39,367 bases of DNA from Coemansia sp. RSA 1804 (GCA_027578815.1 JANBTH010000077.1:1-39367); one strand, 5' to 3'; counted from the first letter of the stretch, positions 1-9,433 are shown. A program made the numbers and translations. Notes: a model not told the origin generated them from the sequence alone.

Positions 1-174
1 GAAACCTCGTTTTGCTCGGCATCATTACGCCGAACATATGACCACGCATCCTTGATCAGAACATCGGGCTCGATAGATTTTTTCGGCTCTGGCCGTCTCA
101 ACGAGGCCGGAAAGCAGCGCGTATGGCGCCCAAACAAATGGCCAGCAGCAACATAGGCTTTATCAAAGAAGTAG

Positions 175-213
<39 letters not shown>

Positions 214-1768
214 GATGCAGCTAATTGCTGATCGGATCCATCGGAGACAGTTGTAGCAAGACGCGGAACGTCAATCTCCCAATATTTGAGATCCTTGCGC
301 CAGCGAACAGACGGGTCAAATCCAAGCTGGTGCCAATCGCACAGCGACCAGTCGACCAGCAACTTGATGTACTGGCGACGTCCTTGAGCTGTACTGACAT
401 CCATTTCGTGCGATGCCAGCGCCCCGCCGCTGGAAAGAATACAAGCACTTACTCTAGTGTCGCAAACAGTGATACCCCACATGAAACGGCGGTCATGCTG
501 GTTGGCGTACACCTGCCGCGTGTACATGAATAGCTGTTTAAAGGCCTGCGTTGTGTCGGCATCTAGCATCTCGTTCTGCCTATTAGCTGTATTTTTATCT
601 GCTGCCGCTGCCCTTGACACACTTGCTTTTGCTTCGATAATCGCAAACTGCTCACTGTTGTATGGCTTTCCTTCGACCAAGGCTGCATCTGCGTCCATGT
701 CACAAACAACCAGCCCAATGTCAGACCTCGTCCTGTCATCCGTTCCAACTGCTTTTGTGTCTACATTTTCATATGGCAGAACTAGTCGTGGTGGCCCGAT
801 GATACCATTCGGTGCGTTATCAAATGCAGGGTCATTTAGATGGTACCGTATAAACTGTGCGACGAAGAGGTGGAAAGCTTGAATTGGCTTATACATCTGC
901 CGTTCAGTTCTGGCAGCATTGTTTGTCCAGTAGTCTTGGTTGACCCATGTCTTCAGGGTGCTAAATCTGCACTCTAGCCGTCGAGTGTGCTCTGCGTATG
1001 CCTTATCGCTATGGAGTTTATTTCGTGAACTGCCAGTTGCTTTGTGTATTCCGCAATCGCTCTTGGCAATTCTGGCGTTTGTCGGTTGTGAGCTCTGATG
1101 GGGCTGGGATGCTAACCGCGAGCTCCGCCGAAGGGGAGGCGGAGGCGCCAGACGCGACTCCAAATCATCGGCAATGAGCTTTCCTATACTCATCGCCAAC
1201 CGCGCTCTGCTCTCATTAGCCGGCCGTGCCAGTTTCAGCACCTTTGGCACATTGGCTCGCAGTAGCGTGTTGACTTGATGCTCTACCTCAGCATTTCGTT
1301 GTGTCTTCATTGCTTCCAACCCAGTTCCGCGATTTGATAGCGAATTTAGATGTGATGACCGCGACAGTGGCTGTACCGACTTATTATCCTTCTTGCGATC
1401 AGCTGTTGTGGGGCTCCCCTGGTTAATCACGCATTTGCCTATTGCCAAACATTGCACGCTATTTAGTAATCTGTTTGTCTACTTATTCTATTTGGCCGCT
1501 ACCGGTGCTATGCTAGTCTTGTGTTGTTTATCCTGTGCTTACCTTTCTTTGCGCGCTTAGCTGTGAAATCAATATCAGCATCACCCCTTCCGCCAGTCGC
1601 TGTGTTTTTTGGCGTTTGGAGGCCATATTCGGCTAGCTGCCCAGAATCAATGGTGTTCTCGCTGTCTGCATTGCTGCGCTGGTGCTTGTTCGTGGTTTCC
1701 TTTGGCGTCGAGGGATTAGCAGCAGCAGCACCTGGCATTTCTCGATGGCTATGATGCTCTTTAGTCAT
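1..1768 (-). CDS. FunK1-type fungal protein kinase, C-terminal part beyond the left edge
   Basis: Two exons read through without a stop to the window edge, giving about 555 residues. After splicing the frame has a low-complexity N-terminus, then a region with Asp315 (S-D-I-G-L) and a Glu344-Ala-Lys346 triad followed by a strand (W-G-I-T-V-C-D), which resembles a PD-(D/E)XK nuclease-like fold. A kinase N-lobe follows: a LFGRHTRCF segment at the glycine-loop position and Lys538 in V-L-I-K-D-A-W, the likely beta-3 lysine. Catalytic HRD- and DFG-type motifs would lie outside the window. FunK1 kinases are fungal-restricted, often expanded, and of mostly unknown substrate. A poly-Thr run sits just before the glycine-loop region. 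I chose ATG 1768; an in-frame ATG at 1864 would add a hydrophobic leader (F-F-F-L-L-A-F-I-I-I-L) but lies in probable 5' UTR. The family call rests on motif pattern, not a search. Confidence 0.72.
175..210. repeat. (GTC)12 trinucleotide microsatellite
   Basis: Twelve perfect GTC units on the plus strand. On the coding (minus) strand they read as ACG codons and give a run of about eleven threonines just before the kinase glycine-loop region of the FunK1-type gene. Length polymorphism between strains would be expected and would stay in frame. Confidence 0.95.
1439..1542 (-). other. Spliceosomal intron in the FunK1-type gene
   Basis: This is a 104-nt GT-AG intron. The donor reads GTAAGC, a branch-site-like TTACTAAA lies in the 3' half and the acceptor is AATAG. 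Removing it joins a phase-1 exon end to a downstream frame that then stays open for more than 1.4 kb. Without splicing the first exon runs into a stop within about a dozen codons. The join is the main reason I read this stretch as one gene. Confidence 0.8.
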
Positions 1769-2617
1769 ATTCAAAAAACCAATGTACAATATAATTATGA
1801 ATGCAAGAAGAAAGAAAAACAAGTGAATTTGACAAGAGGGAAGAGAGAAATGCAGAATAAGCAAAAAAAAAGCTGGGTTTGTTTACAATACCAATATTGT
1901 TTACTGTTATTGTAAACAGAAATCAGGTTGGTGGCTTTGGATTGCCAAATTAAGAACAATAGGATTAATTGGGTTTCAGCAGATAATACACAATTCTGCG
2001 TATTCAGCGTTTTTGGTGCTTGGCCGAGGCGTATCTCAATTCCTCCGCCAGGCAAGCCGTTCCCAGAACAGAATTCAAAATCGACGTGGACAAAGCTATT
2101 TTTGGTTTATCGAGACTGAGGTTCCATTACATGGGCTAGCTGTGTGAGAGGGATTTTCCGCGCTCATGCCGAAACAGCCCCGGATAACTCAATACTAACA
2201 CATCAAGCAATGTTTGCACGCTAGAGAAAGATAGTGTTAGAATGTATTATACACAATTTCTACTCTGCGCATAGCCACTCAGGCAACTCTTTTCTAGATA
2301 TAGACCCAACATACCCGATTAATATTAAATCAACCTTTTGGAAAAAAAAATAATAATCATAGCCATCCATCCGCATGGCGTTTATTCGTTTGTTTATTTG
2401 TGCGCTGGTTCAATGCGTTGGTTGATTGCGATGATTGCGTTGATTGCGGAGATAGATATGAAGAAAGGGAAACGCACTCTTACTTTCTCCTTCTCTTTCT
2501 CTTATTCCGATTTCCCCACACTTGATTTATTTTTTACTTTCTCCTTGTCTCTTTACTTCTCTTTACTTACACTAGTACCATCACTACGCAGCGCTGCTCT
2601 TTATCACACCCACAGCA
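1769..2617. promoter_or_regulatory. Divergent intergenic region between the FunK1-type gene and RIB4
   Basis: No credible gene is seen in these 849 bases. The right third, about 2465-2580, is strongly pyrimidine-rich on the plus strand (CTTTCTCC-type blocks). Tracts of this kind precede several genes in this window and are typical of fungal promoters and 5' UTRs. The left part is AT-rich and would serve the FunK1-type gene. No TATA element or operator could be assigned with confidence. Confidence 0.5.
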
Positions 2618-3265
2618 ATGGCAGGCGGAAACGACTTTGCAAAGGGAACCAAGGCGCCCGAACACAAGCTGGACGGCAGCAAGCTGAAGATCCTGATAGT
2701 GCATGCGCGGTGGAACGCAGAGATCGTGGATGAGCTGGTGTCGGGAGCGCGTGAAGCGCTTCTGGGCCACGGCGTGCGAGCAGCCAACATTGTGGAGCGC
2801 AGCGTGTCGGGCGCGTACGAGCTGCCAGGCGCGGCACTCAAGCTGGTCAGACAGTCGCAGCGCGAATCGACGAATCTTGTCAGCGGCATCGTTGAGGACT
2901 TCCTGACAAGCGCTAGTGCAACTGCGACGGCGGCAGTCACGGGCGCCAAGCCCGGAGCAGGAAGCGAAGAGAGTGATGAAGCCGATAACGATGTGACTAC
3001 GGCGGGGCCGTTTGATGCGGTTATCTGCGTGGGCGTTCTTATCAAGGGCAGCACGATGCACTTTGAGTACATTGCCGACGCTGTGTCGCACGGAATCATG
3101 CGTGTTGGCTTGGATACGGGAGTTCCCACGGTGTTCGGCGTGCTGACGTGTCTTACCGACGCTCAGGCGCTGCAGCGTGCCGGTCTGGGATCCGGACCGG
3201 AGAACCACAACCACGGCGCCGACTGGGGAACCGCCGCGGTGGACATGGCGCTGCTTGCGCTGTGA
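2618..3265 (+). CDS. RIB4: 6,7-dimethyl-8-ribityllumazine synthase
   Basis: Penultimate enzyme of riboflavin synthesis: it condenses 5-amino-6-ribitylamino-uracil with 3,4-dihydroxy-2-butanone 4-phosphate. Family hallmarks appear in order: A-R-W-N (30-33, aromatic residue that stacks on the pyrimidine), G-A-Y-E-L-P (65-70), G-V-L-I-K-G-S-T-M-H-F-E-Y (139-151, His148 being the usual general acid/base), L-Q-R-A-G (Arg187, phosphate contact) and H-N-H-G-A-D-W-G near the C-terminus. At 215 residues it exceeds the roughly 170 of the yeast enzyme. The extra length is an Ala/Thr- then Glu/Asp-rich insertion at about 80-131, between the second and third conserved blocks, likely a surface loop. It is intronless, with a start in AGCAATGG context after a CT-rich tract. 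A diverged relative lies directly downstream on the same strand. Confidence 0.96.
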   Translation: MAGGNDFAKGTKAPEHKLDGSKLKILIVHARWNAEIVDELVSGAREALLGHGVRAANIVERSVSGAYELPGAALKLVRQSQRESTNLVSGIVEDFLTSASATATAAVTGAKPGAGSEESDEADNDVTTAGPFDAVICVGVLIKGSTMHFEYIADAVSHGIMRVGLDTGVPTVFGVLTCLTDAQALQRAGLGSGPENHNHGADWGTAAVDMALLAL

Positions 3266-3880
3266 GCTGCGAGCTGCGAGCTGGAAGGCGAGCTGTGAGC
3301 TGGAAATGAGCCATGGCGGAATCAGCAGCAGAATCAGCTGCGGTGGCGGCATTCTGACGTATTCATTCGTGCGCGCGTGGATTGGGCTGTGTGGAAGAAA
3401 AGCTCCGCCTGTCTGACTGACTGCCTGCCTGACTGCCTGCATCTGCTCTCTGTATGCAGAAACGGCCGGATGGAGCAAATAACAAAAGCCTCCTCTTTCC
3501 GCATTGATGCTGCTGCTGGATCGATGGATGGCGCGTGTTTTCTCTCTCCGCGCCGCCTTCTCTTTCCTTTATTTTTCTTTCGCTTTCTCTCATGGCAGAT
3601 CGGAAAGAAAAGGGGTGTGTTCCGATTTCCTCTACTCTTTCTTTCTGGCTTTTGACAGGGTATGGACTGAGCGATATAAAGCGAAAGGAGAACGCAAGAG
3701 AGGAGAAATGAATAAAGTCCATCTGCTGCCCCCCCCTATCCGTTCCTCAACCTCCCCTTTTTTTCTAGCTCCACAGCACCCCTCCTTTCAGCCCTTTTCA
3801 GCTCTTTTTTCCTTGCTTTATTTCTTCTGGATTTGCTCTAAAACAGCCAACCCCACCGCTAACACCATCATTGCCATCAG
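3266..3880 (+). promoter_or_regulatory. Intergenic spacer between RIB4 and its relative
   Basis: These 615 bases hold no gene I can support. The first 180 bases are GC-moderate, with short CTGCCTGACTG-type direct repeats near 3415-3440. The rest is CT-rich (about 3540-3650 and 3730-3840) and reads as the promoter and leader of the next gene. The spacing shows that the two lumazine-synthase-like genes have separate promoters. Confidence 0.45.
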
Positions 3881-4378
3881 ATGAAGAAGCTTCCTCTTCT
3901 GCGACGCGACTACGAGACGCCCAAATGGGCCGGAGCGTCCCCGCGCATCGGGATCGTTTACTCGGCGGAGAACTGGAGCCAGGTCGAGCCGCTGGTCAAC
4001 GAGCTGCGATACGAGCTGACTGACAACTACAGCGTCAGCCCAATCAGCATCAAGATCACGCAGGCCGAAAGCGTGCACGAAATCGCCATCCACGCCATCC
4101 ACGCCCACCAGCGCAGCGACGTTGTGTTTGCGGTTGGCGTTGTGCTGCGCGACTCGCCGCTGCACCAGGAGCGGCTCATGGATCTGATGACGAGCCGGTT
4201 GGGAGCCGCCTCGCTGCCTGGCCGGCTGCCGGTGTTTGACTGTGTGCTGGTCAAGGATTCGGCTGCCCAGCTGGCGGCGGATCTGGCCAGGCTGGAGGAG
4301 GACAGCACTAGCGCTGCAAAGGTCTGGGCCAAGCGTGCAATGGATGCGCTGGCTATCCTGTCAAAGCCTGCCAACTAG
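3881..4378 (+). CDS. Diverged lumazine-synthase-like protein, possible pseudoenzyme
   Basis: The 165 residues follow the lumazine synthase fold order: an R-I-G-I-V-Y strand (22-27) then A-E-N-W-S at the ARWN position; D-V-V-F-A-V-G-V-V-L-R-D-S-P-L-H-Q-E-R (80-98) matching the G-V-L-I-K-G-S-T-M-H-F-E-Y block with His95 kept; P-V-F-D-C-V-L-V matching P-T-V-F-G-V-L-T; and a final helix W-A-K-R-A-M-D-A-L-A-I-L matching W-G-T-A-A-V-D-M-A-L-L-A-L. The GAYELP loop, the phosphate-binding Arg of L-Q-R-A-G and the HNHGADWG segment are lost. It lacks the acidic insertion of its neighbour. Codon use is GC-rich like RIB4 and the frame is intact, so it is not an obvious pseudogene. I infer an old tandem duplicate that has lost catalysis, perhaps co-assembling with RIB4. 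Homology was judged by eye. Confidence 0.75.
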   Translation: MKKLPLLRRDYETPKWAGASPRIGIVYSAENWSQVEPLVNELRYELTDNYSVSPISIKITQAESVHEIAIHAIHAHQRSDVVFAVGVVLRDSPLHQERLMDLMTSRLGAASLPGRLPVFDCVLVKDSAAQLAADLARLEEDSTSAAKVWAKRAMDALAILSKPAN

Positions 4379-5048
4379 ACCGGCCCGCAGACTGGGACTA
4401 CTACTCGCTTTCCTTTTTCTTTTCCTCTTTTTCCCTTGCTTCATCGCTCCCTTGATATTGTTCTATTTTTTGTTCTTCATTTCCGATTGCTTCTCTCCCC
4501 TTTTGGCCTCTATGCATTTGCTTCTTGACCTCTTTGCGCCGTTTCGCTTCTTCCCCCATCCAACTCAGCCGGCTGAAGAAGCGAGTGGGAATTAGTGGGG
4601 GTGGGCTGGTTAGGAATTTATTTCCCAATTGCGCCATCCCAGCTCCCCACATCGCCATTCAGCAAGAAAAACATAGAAAAGGGAAAAAGATGGTGCAATT
4701 CATCCATTCGTCCCACCCAATTCCATCCCATCATTTCCATCCCATCATTTCCATCGCCTTCCCAGTCAGTGGTAGTCATCCCAGCCAACTCTTCTATTTC
4801 TTCTGCCCTTTTTAATCCCCAAAAGGGATATTTATTATGACACACAATCTTGCTTTCCTTTCGCTCTCTCGCTTGTAGAAACTCCTCTTTTTTTCCTTGT
4901 TCATTTCATCCCATGGGAATAAAATACATATTGTAAAGGCATTTTCCCCCACTTTCTTCTTCACGTCTTTTTATTTTCGTGATTACACATTTTTTATTCT
5001 TACTCTAGCAAGCGCGCACCACCCATCCGCCTACTCTGCATATAAAGG
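4379..5048 (+). promoter_or_regulatory. Intergenic region upstream of the DUG3-like gene
   Basis: No gene is supported in these 670 bases. CT-rich blocks occupy 4405-4560 and 4845-4990, and a short CATCCCATCATTTC direct repeat lies near 4725-4760. A TATAAA at 5041-5046 is only a few bases before the ATG, too close to act as a normal TATA box for this start. Confidence 0.4.
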
Positions 5049-5957
5049 ATGTGCCGCTTTCTGCTATACAAAAGCACCTCGCCCATTCTGCTAGCGGACC
5101 TGCTAACCAGGCCAGCTCACTCCATCATCATGCAGTCGGTGATAAACAAGCTGCGCATTGACATGACGATGCCGATGAATGGCGACGGCTTCGGAATAGG
5201 ATGGTACGACGACCAGCCAGGCACGGCCGGCTGTCTGTTTACATCGACGCTGCCGGCATGGAGCAACATGAATCTGCAGCGGCTTGCTGAGAAGGTGCGC
5301 AGTCGGATGGTGTTTGCCCACGTCAGGGCTACCACGGGAGGCACGGCCACGTCGGAGGCCAACTGCCATCCGTGGCAGTTTGGCAGTCTGATGTGGATGC
5401 ACAACGGGAGCATTGGCGGGTTTGAGAAGATCAAGCGGCGCATCCAGAACTCGCTGAGCGAGGATATCTTCCTGTCGATAAAGGGAACCACCGACTCGGA
5501 GCACTCGTTTGCCGTTTTCCTCAATATGCTTGACGACCCGCACAAGCCTGTCTTCACGTACCAGGAGCTGCGCACGGCTATGCTGAAGACTATTGCGCAG
5601 TTCAACGAGTGGCTGGATGGCGAGGAGCAGCTTTCGCTGATGAACTTTGCAGTCACCGATGGCCAGTCTGTTGTTTGCGCTCGGTATGTGACGAGTGCTC
5701 ATCTGGAGGCTGCGTCGCTGTTCTATTCGTCCGGGTCGGAATTCCAGGCCGACGGCGGCAAGTACAGAATGGTCAAGGCTAATAAGCGCGAGGATGTTGT
5801 TGTTGTCGCCTCTGAGCCTCTTACCTACGAGCGCACTGATTGGCTGGCCATTCCTACCAACACTCTTCTTGTTATCACGCCCAAGCTCAATGTGCACCTG
5901 CATCCAATCAAGGACAAGAACTGGAATCCGAACAGGGGCCGCCCCACGCTGAACTGA
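5049..5957 (+). CDS. DUG3: Class II glutamine amidotransferase, Dug3-like
   Basis: N-terminal-nucleophile amidotransferase of the family that includes yeast Dug3, which works with Dug2 in cytosolic glutathione breakdown. The protein starts M-C-R-F-L-L-Y-K, so Cys2 becomes the N-terminal nucleophile after Met removal; this fixes the start codon. Other family signatures are G-D-G-F-G-I-G-W-Y (45-53), F-A-H-V-R-A-T-T-G-G, N-C-H-P-W-Q-F-G, M-H-N-G-S-I-G (glutamine site and oxyanion region) and T-D-S-E-H-S-F. Its 302 residues are somewhat shorter than yeast Dug3 and cover the whole catalytic domain. It is intronless, with 3' sequence that turns AT-rich soon after the stop. No Dug2-like peptidase is seen in the window, so assignment to the glutathione degradosome rests on family knowledge. 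Confidence 0.9.
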   Translation: MCRFLLYKSTSPILLADLLTRPAHSIIMQSVINKLRIDMTMPMNGDGFGIGWYDDQPGTAGCLFTSTLPAWSNMNLQRLAEKVRSRMVFAHVRATTGGTATSEANCHPWQFGSLMWMHNGSIGGFEKIKRRIQNSLSEDIFLSIKGTTDSEHSFAVFLNMLDDPHKPVFTYQELRTAMLKTIAQFNEWLDGEEQLSLMNFAVTDGQSVVCARYVTSAHLEAASLFYSSGSEFQADGGKYRMVKANKREDVVVVASEPLTYERTDWLAIPTNTLLVITPKLNVHLHPIKDKNWNPNRGRPTLN

Positions 5958-7326
5958 AAGGTGAAATATATGTGAGGATTGTAGAGGTGATAACCATGCT
6001 GTTATTATCGCTTCTGCTTCCATTTCTACCCCTCTCTTTTTGCCTCTCATTCATCCCAACAGCAGCAGCAGCGGCAATATATGTGTATAGCAAAAAAGGC
6101 ATAAGCAAAAAATGAGCTCTTTTAGCATTCTTTTACTATTTTTGCATTTCATTCAATCCATTCCAATCCAATCCATGCAGTGCTCGGTGAGTACGAACCA
6201 ATACACATCAGCAAATGTCTTTACACATAACATGTACATGTACGTGTAGCTGTACGTGTATGCAAGTGCATAAAGGTTGGCAAGTCCCAGGAAAAATAAC
6301 AAATTAACAAAAAAGCTAGATGGCCGACATGAAGCGTGTAGGTGATCGTCCGCGTTAAGATCGTCTCGATGGAAAAGAACATCAGCACAAGAGCGAGAAC
6401 GTGCGCATCGGCTGCACTGAAGGAGGAGGAAGACATGCGATGCAAATCAGTGCAAACAGGTTCTGTGCTTATTTCTACATACATGTTCTGCTCATTTCTT
6501 CATTGCTTTGACAAAAGGCATTTTCAACGCCAGCAATTCTCCACTTGCTGGCTGAAGAAAGAAGAAAGGAACAATAAAGCAATTCAATGACAGTAGACAT
6601 GCAATTAGAAATTGCTGGATTATTGGAGCGATTTGTTCATATAAATAGTTTATATTGTTATTGTTTGGACTGGCATTGATTTTTATTGTCATTTTTCCAA
6701 ACTGTTTTCTCCTCTCCTTTCCCCCCAACAAGAAAAGGCAGCAGCAGCAACCTGCAGCATATTACTGCATGAAAGTGATCTTTTATTTTCCCTTTTACTC
6801 GCATGACAACCCGAATCACGTTTACCGCAGTTGAGGGAGAGAAGAAAGAAAGAGTGCTCATCCCGCACCGTTCGATTGTTCCTTCTTCCTCATTTTGCAG
6901 CTAAATTTGGGCAATGGGGCCAAGAAGCAGCAAACAACATGCGGGAAATGAGATGGCAGACAGGATGGGGGGAAGCTGCGTTGAGGCATATCCTCCCCAT
7001 CGCATCTGTCATTACTTTATTTGCGTCAGAGGCTTTTTTTTCTGTTTTCTCTCACTCGGAGCGGAGTAGAGTGAATAAATGCCAAGCTGAAAAGTTTTTT
7101 TGCAGTAAATAAATAAATAGCAACGGGTTGCCTATTTTTTTCCCTCCCCTCATCTCCCTCTCTATTTCTCCACCGAAACACCGGAAACCTTTTTTTATTA
7201 TTTATTATTTTTATTGCTGCTATTTCTTGTAATAAACAACGAGTGTACGCGTAGCTTAAAGTCCTTTAATTCTATTACTCTACGTTCTGTCATTTCTAAA
7301 ACGCCAATACACAGATATATCTAACA
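5958..7326. other. Long intergenic region with no confident gene
   Basis: At 1.37 kb this gap is about twice the length of its neighbours. Around 6190-6275 there are TGTACATGTACGTGTAGC-type imperfect direct and inverted repeats. On the minus strand an open frame (6221-6484) has a GC-preferring middle part encoding a hydrophobic stretch (V-L-A-L-V-L-M-F-F-S-I), but it has no recognisable domain or good start context, so I did not call it. From 7000 to 7320 the sequence looks like a promoter, with T-rich and CT-rich runs. Confidence 0.4.
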
Positions 7327-7998
7327 ATGCAGATTGGCGGATCGTTCCTCAGGTTGCTGCGGTTCAGCCTGTACTGGACGGCAGTGGTGCTTGTTGTGAT
7401 TGAGCTGATAGTGGATGCGCTTTCGCTGAGCTCAATCAACAAATGGTCGAATGAGACAGGAGGACTTTTTGACCACGGCGTGTTCAACGAGCTTCGCGGA
7501 GCAGCGGGATACACGATGTTTGTGACGCTGCTGACGCTGCTTCTGATGCCAGCAATAGTGTGCGGATCCGGGCTGGCTCAGCGCGGAATTACGGTGGCAG
7601 CCATTCTTAACCGCGTGGTGGTGGAGCTGGCCACGGTTGCAGTGCTTATGGTTCTGTGGTTCGTTTCGGGAGTGGTGATGGCCAACTACGCGGGAACCGG
7701 CGGATGCGGCGGCAACGGGCTTTGCTCGCGCTTCAAGGCGGCGACGGCGTTTGCGTGGCTGCTGTTCTTCGACCTTCTGGCGGCAACCGCGGTGCTTGTG
7801 CTGATTCTGCTGCGCACTCGCAGCAGCGGCGGCGACATCCGCACCACGTATGCGTACGATGTGGGAGAGCCAACCGCCACGCCTGCGATGGTTGCCGGAG
7901 CGCCGATGCATGCCGACCAGCCGTATCCGCCGTCGGTGGGCGGCGTGGAGTCGTACTACGGCAACCAGCCCAAGGTCGCCATGCCTGCTCCTAACTAA
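7327..7998 (+). CDS. MARVEL-like four-helix membrane protein A
   Basis: A 223-residue protein with four hydrophobic segments: about 10-30 (Y-W-T-A-V-V-L-V-V-I), 60-85 (T-M-F-V-T-L-L-T-L-L), 98-120 (V-V-E-L-A-T-V-A-V-L) and 140-165 (A-T-A-F-A-W-L-L-F-F-D-L). A cysteine-containing loop (G-G-C-G-G-N-G-L-C) before F-K-A-A-T-A-F-A-W-L matches the fungal MARVEL pattern, in which a Cys/Lys-containing loop leads into the last helix. The cytoplasmic tail is Pro/Tyr-rich (Q-P-Y-P-P-S, S-Y-Y-G-N-Q-P). MARVEL proteins act in membrane apposition and eisosome-type plasma-membrane organisation in fungi; a specific role cannot be assigned here. It forms a tandem pair with the next gene. Confidence 0.75.
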   Translation: MQIGGSFLRLLRFSLYWTAVVLVVIELIVDALSLSSINKWSNETGGLFDHGVFNELRGAAGYTMFVTLLTLLLMPAIVCGSGLAQRGITVAAILNRVVVELATVAVLMVLWFVSGVVMANYAGTGGCGGNGLCSRFKAATAFAWLLFFDLLAATAVLVLILLRTRSSGGDIRTTYAYDVGEPTATPAMVAGAPMHADQPYPPSVGGVESYYGNQPKVAMPAPN

Positions 7999-8515
7999 AC
8001 TAGGCGCAGTGCGCTGTGTTCCTCTGCAAAGAGATGATGTAAAGGGAGTAGAGTAAGGCGAATGGGGCAGGGCAGGCAAGTCTTCTGTGTCGGAAAGGAA
8101 AAAAAGGGGGGAAGCGCTTTCTCCTTCTCCTCCAATCAGCCAGCAGCTTGTTGTAGGTGTGAATGGATGGGAAAAGGGGACTTTTCGCTTTCTCTTTTCT
8201 GGAACCAGCAGACATCGCATCATCTTGCAATGTTTGCTGCCTCATCTCTCTCCTTTCCTCTTCTTTGTTTCTTTTCTTCTTTTCTCGTTCCGCTCGTCAC
8301 ATTGTTTTTCGATTTTTTCATGTAAGCTTTTTTATTCTTCCTATCTCTCCAGTGCAATAGCCATAGCTCTAATAATAGTAATATCAATTCTCCCTCAGTA
8401 AACCCACATAATACCTGGTTCCTATTGTCTGGCTGCTGAAGAGTCGTGTTCTCCAGCCACAACCTACATCAGCAACTAAACGAAACTAATCCAGCTTCAT
8501 TGTTCTAAATCAACC
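7999..8515 (+). promoter_or_regulatory. Spacer and promoter between the MARVEL-like genes
   Basis: These 517 bases hold no gene I can support. The stretch 8215-8330 is strongly CT-rich on the plus strand and probably belongs to the promoter and leader of the second MARVEL-like gene. Confidence 0.4.
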
Positions 8516-9121
8516 ATGGGCGGTTGGCGGCGGCTGGGAAATGTGCGCAAGGCGCTGATTGCAGCATCGGCGGTGGCGGCGTGCGGCGTGCTGGCATCGG
8601 ACGCCGCAGTGCTGGCGTATCTGGACAAATATCACGTGCACGGAGGGCCGATTCGGGGCGCATCGGGATGGACGATGTTTGCGGCGGTGATCTCGCTCTT
8701 GATTCTGCCGCTGCTTCTGACGCAGTGGGCGCGGGTGCAGCGGCGCATCAACCGCACAGGCATCGAGCTGGCGCTGCTGGCGCTGCTTGCGCTTCTGTTC
8801 TTCATCGCCGGCATTGTGCTGGCAACCAGGGCGCGACCGGCGCGGTGCGTGATTGGCGCGCTGTGCACGCGCATTCGGGTGGCCACGGCGTTTGCGTGGC
8901 TGGCGTTTGGCGTGCTGGTTGCTGCGCTGGCGACTGTTGCGCTTGTTGCGCGGGTGCAGGCGCGGCTTGGCTTGCCGTTGTTCTCTGCTTATTCCTTCGA
9001 TGTCGAGGGCGATGAGCTTGTTTCGCCGCCTCCCATCCACGACATGCATGCCGCTGCTGTCAATATTGCCGGCGCCCAGATGCAGCAGCAGCAGCAGGCG
9101 GGGCCTATTGCCAAGGCCTGA
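8516..9121 (+). CDS. MARVEL-like four-helix membrane protein B
   Basis: A 201-residue paralogue of the upstream gene. Shared landmarks are a R-G-A-S-G-W-T-M-F entry into the second helix (R-G-A-A-G-Y-T-M-F in A), a basic loop after it, a Cys-containing loop before the fourth helix (C-V-I-G-A-L-C-T-R-I-R) and V-A-T-A-F-A-W-L-A-F at the fourth helix. Its first helix is less hydrophobic and its tail shorter, ending in a Gln-rich run instead of the Pro/Tyr tail. The start lies in a strong ACCATGG context. Two separately promoted, same-strand copies about 500 bases apart indicate tandem duplication followed by divergence mainly in the tails. Function is unknown beyond the family. Confidence 0.72.
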   Translation: MGGWRRLGNVRKALIAASAVAACGVLASDAAVLAYLDKYHVHGGPIRGASGWTMFAAVISLLILPLLLTQWARVQRRINRTGIELALLALLALLFFIAGIVLATRARPARCVIGALCTRIRVATAFAWLAFGVLVAALATVALVARVQARLGLPLFSAYSFDVEGDELVSPPPIHDMHAAAVNIAGAQMQQQQQAGPIAKA

Positions 9122-9433
9122 TCTGATCATGATCGGACCCATCCTGACCTGATCTGCTCGAGTTCTTGTCCAATCGGATCCTTCCTTGGTTCCAGCCACT
9201 CGTTTGCGCGTTCATTCTCACGCTTCTTTTTTCCACCATCAACCATCACCACCACCATCACCATCATCATTATCACTCTCTCTTTCTCTCTTTTGCTTCC
9301 CCATCTGCTTCTTGAACAATACTAGCAATAAATAATAAACATCAACCATACCACACCCGCCTTCTCTCTACTATATATCTGTCAATCTTCCCATTTGCAC
9401 CCCATCCCAGGCACTCTTGGAAACCCATCCGCC
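9122..9433 (+). promoter_or_regulatory. Promoter region of the METTL7-like gene
   Basis: A short spacer with a CACCACCATCACC-type microsatellite near 9245-9275, CT-rich stretches at 9215-9300 and a TATATAT at 9372-9378, about 55 bases before the chosen ATG. The distance would suit a TATA element but there is no transcript evidence. Confidence 0.4.

Noticed and set aside
1769..1864. Upstream ATG extension of the FunK1-type protein with a hydrophobic leader
   Set aside because: The family is not membrane-anchored, and the region looks like an AT-rich 5' leader. The internal ATG was preferred.
6221..6484. Minus-strand 87-codon hydrophobic frame in the gap after the DUG3-like gene
   Set aside because: The middle part has coding-like composition, but there is no recognised family, the ends decay into AC-rich repeats and no promoter or splice context supports it.
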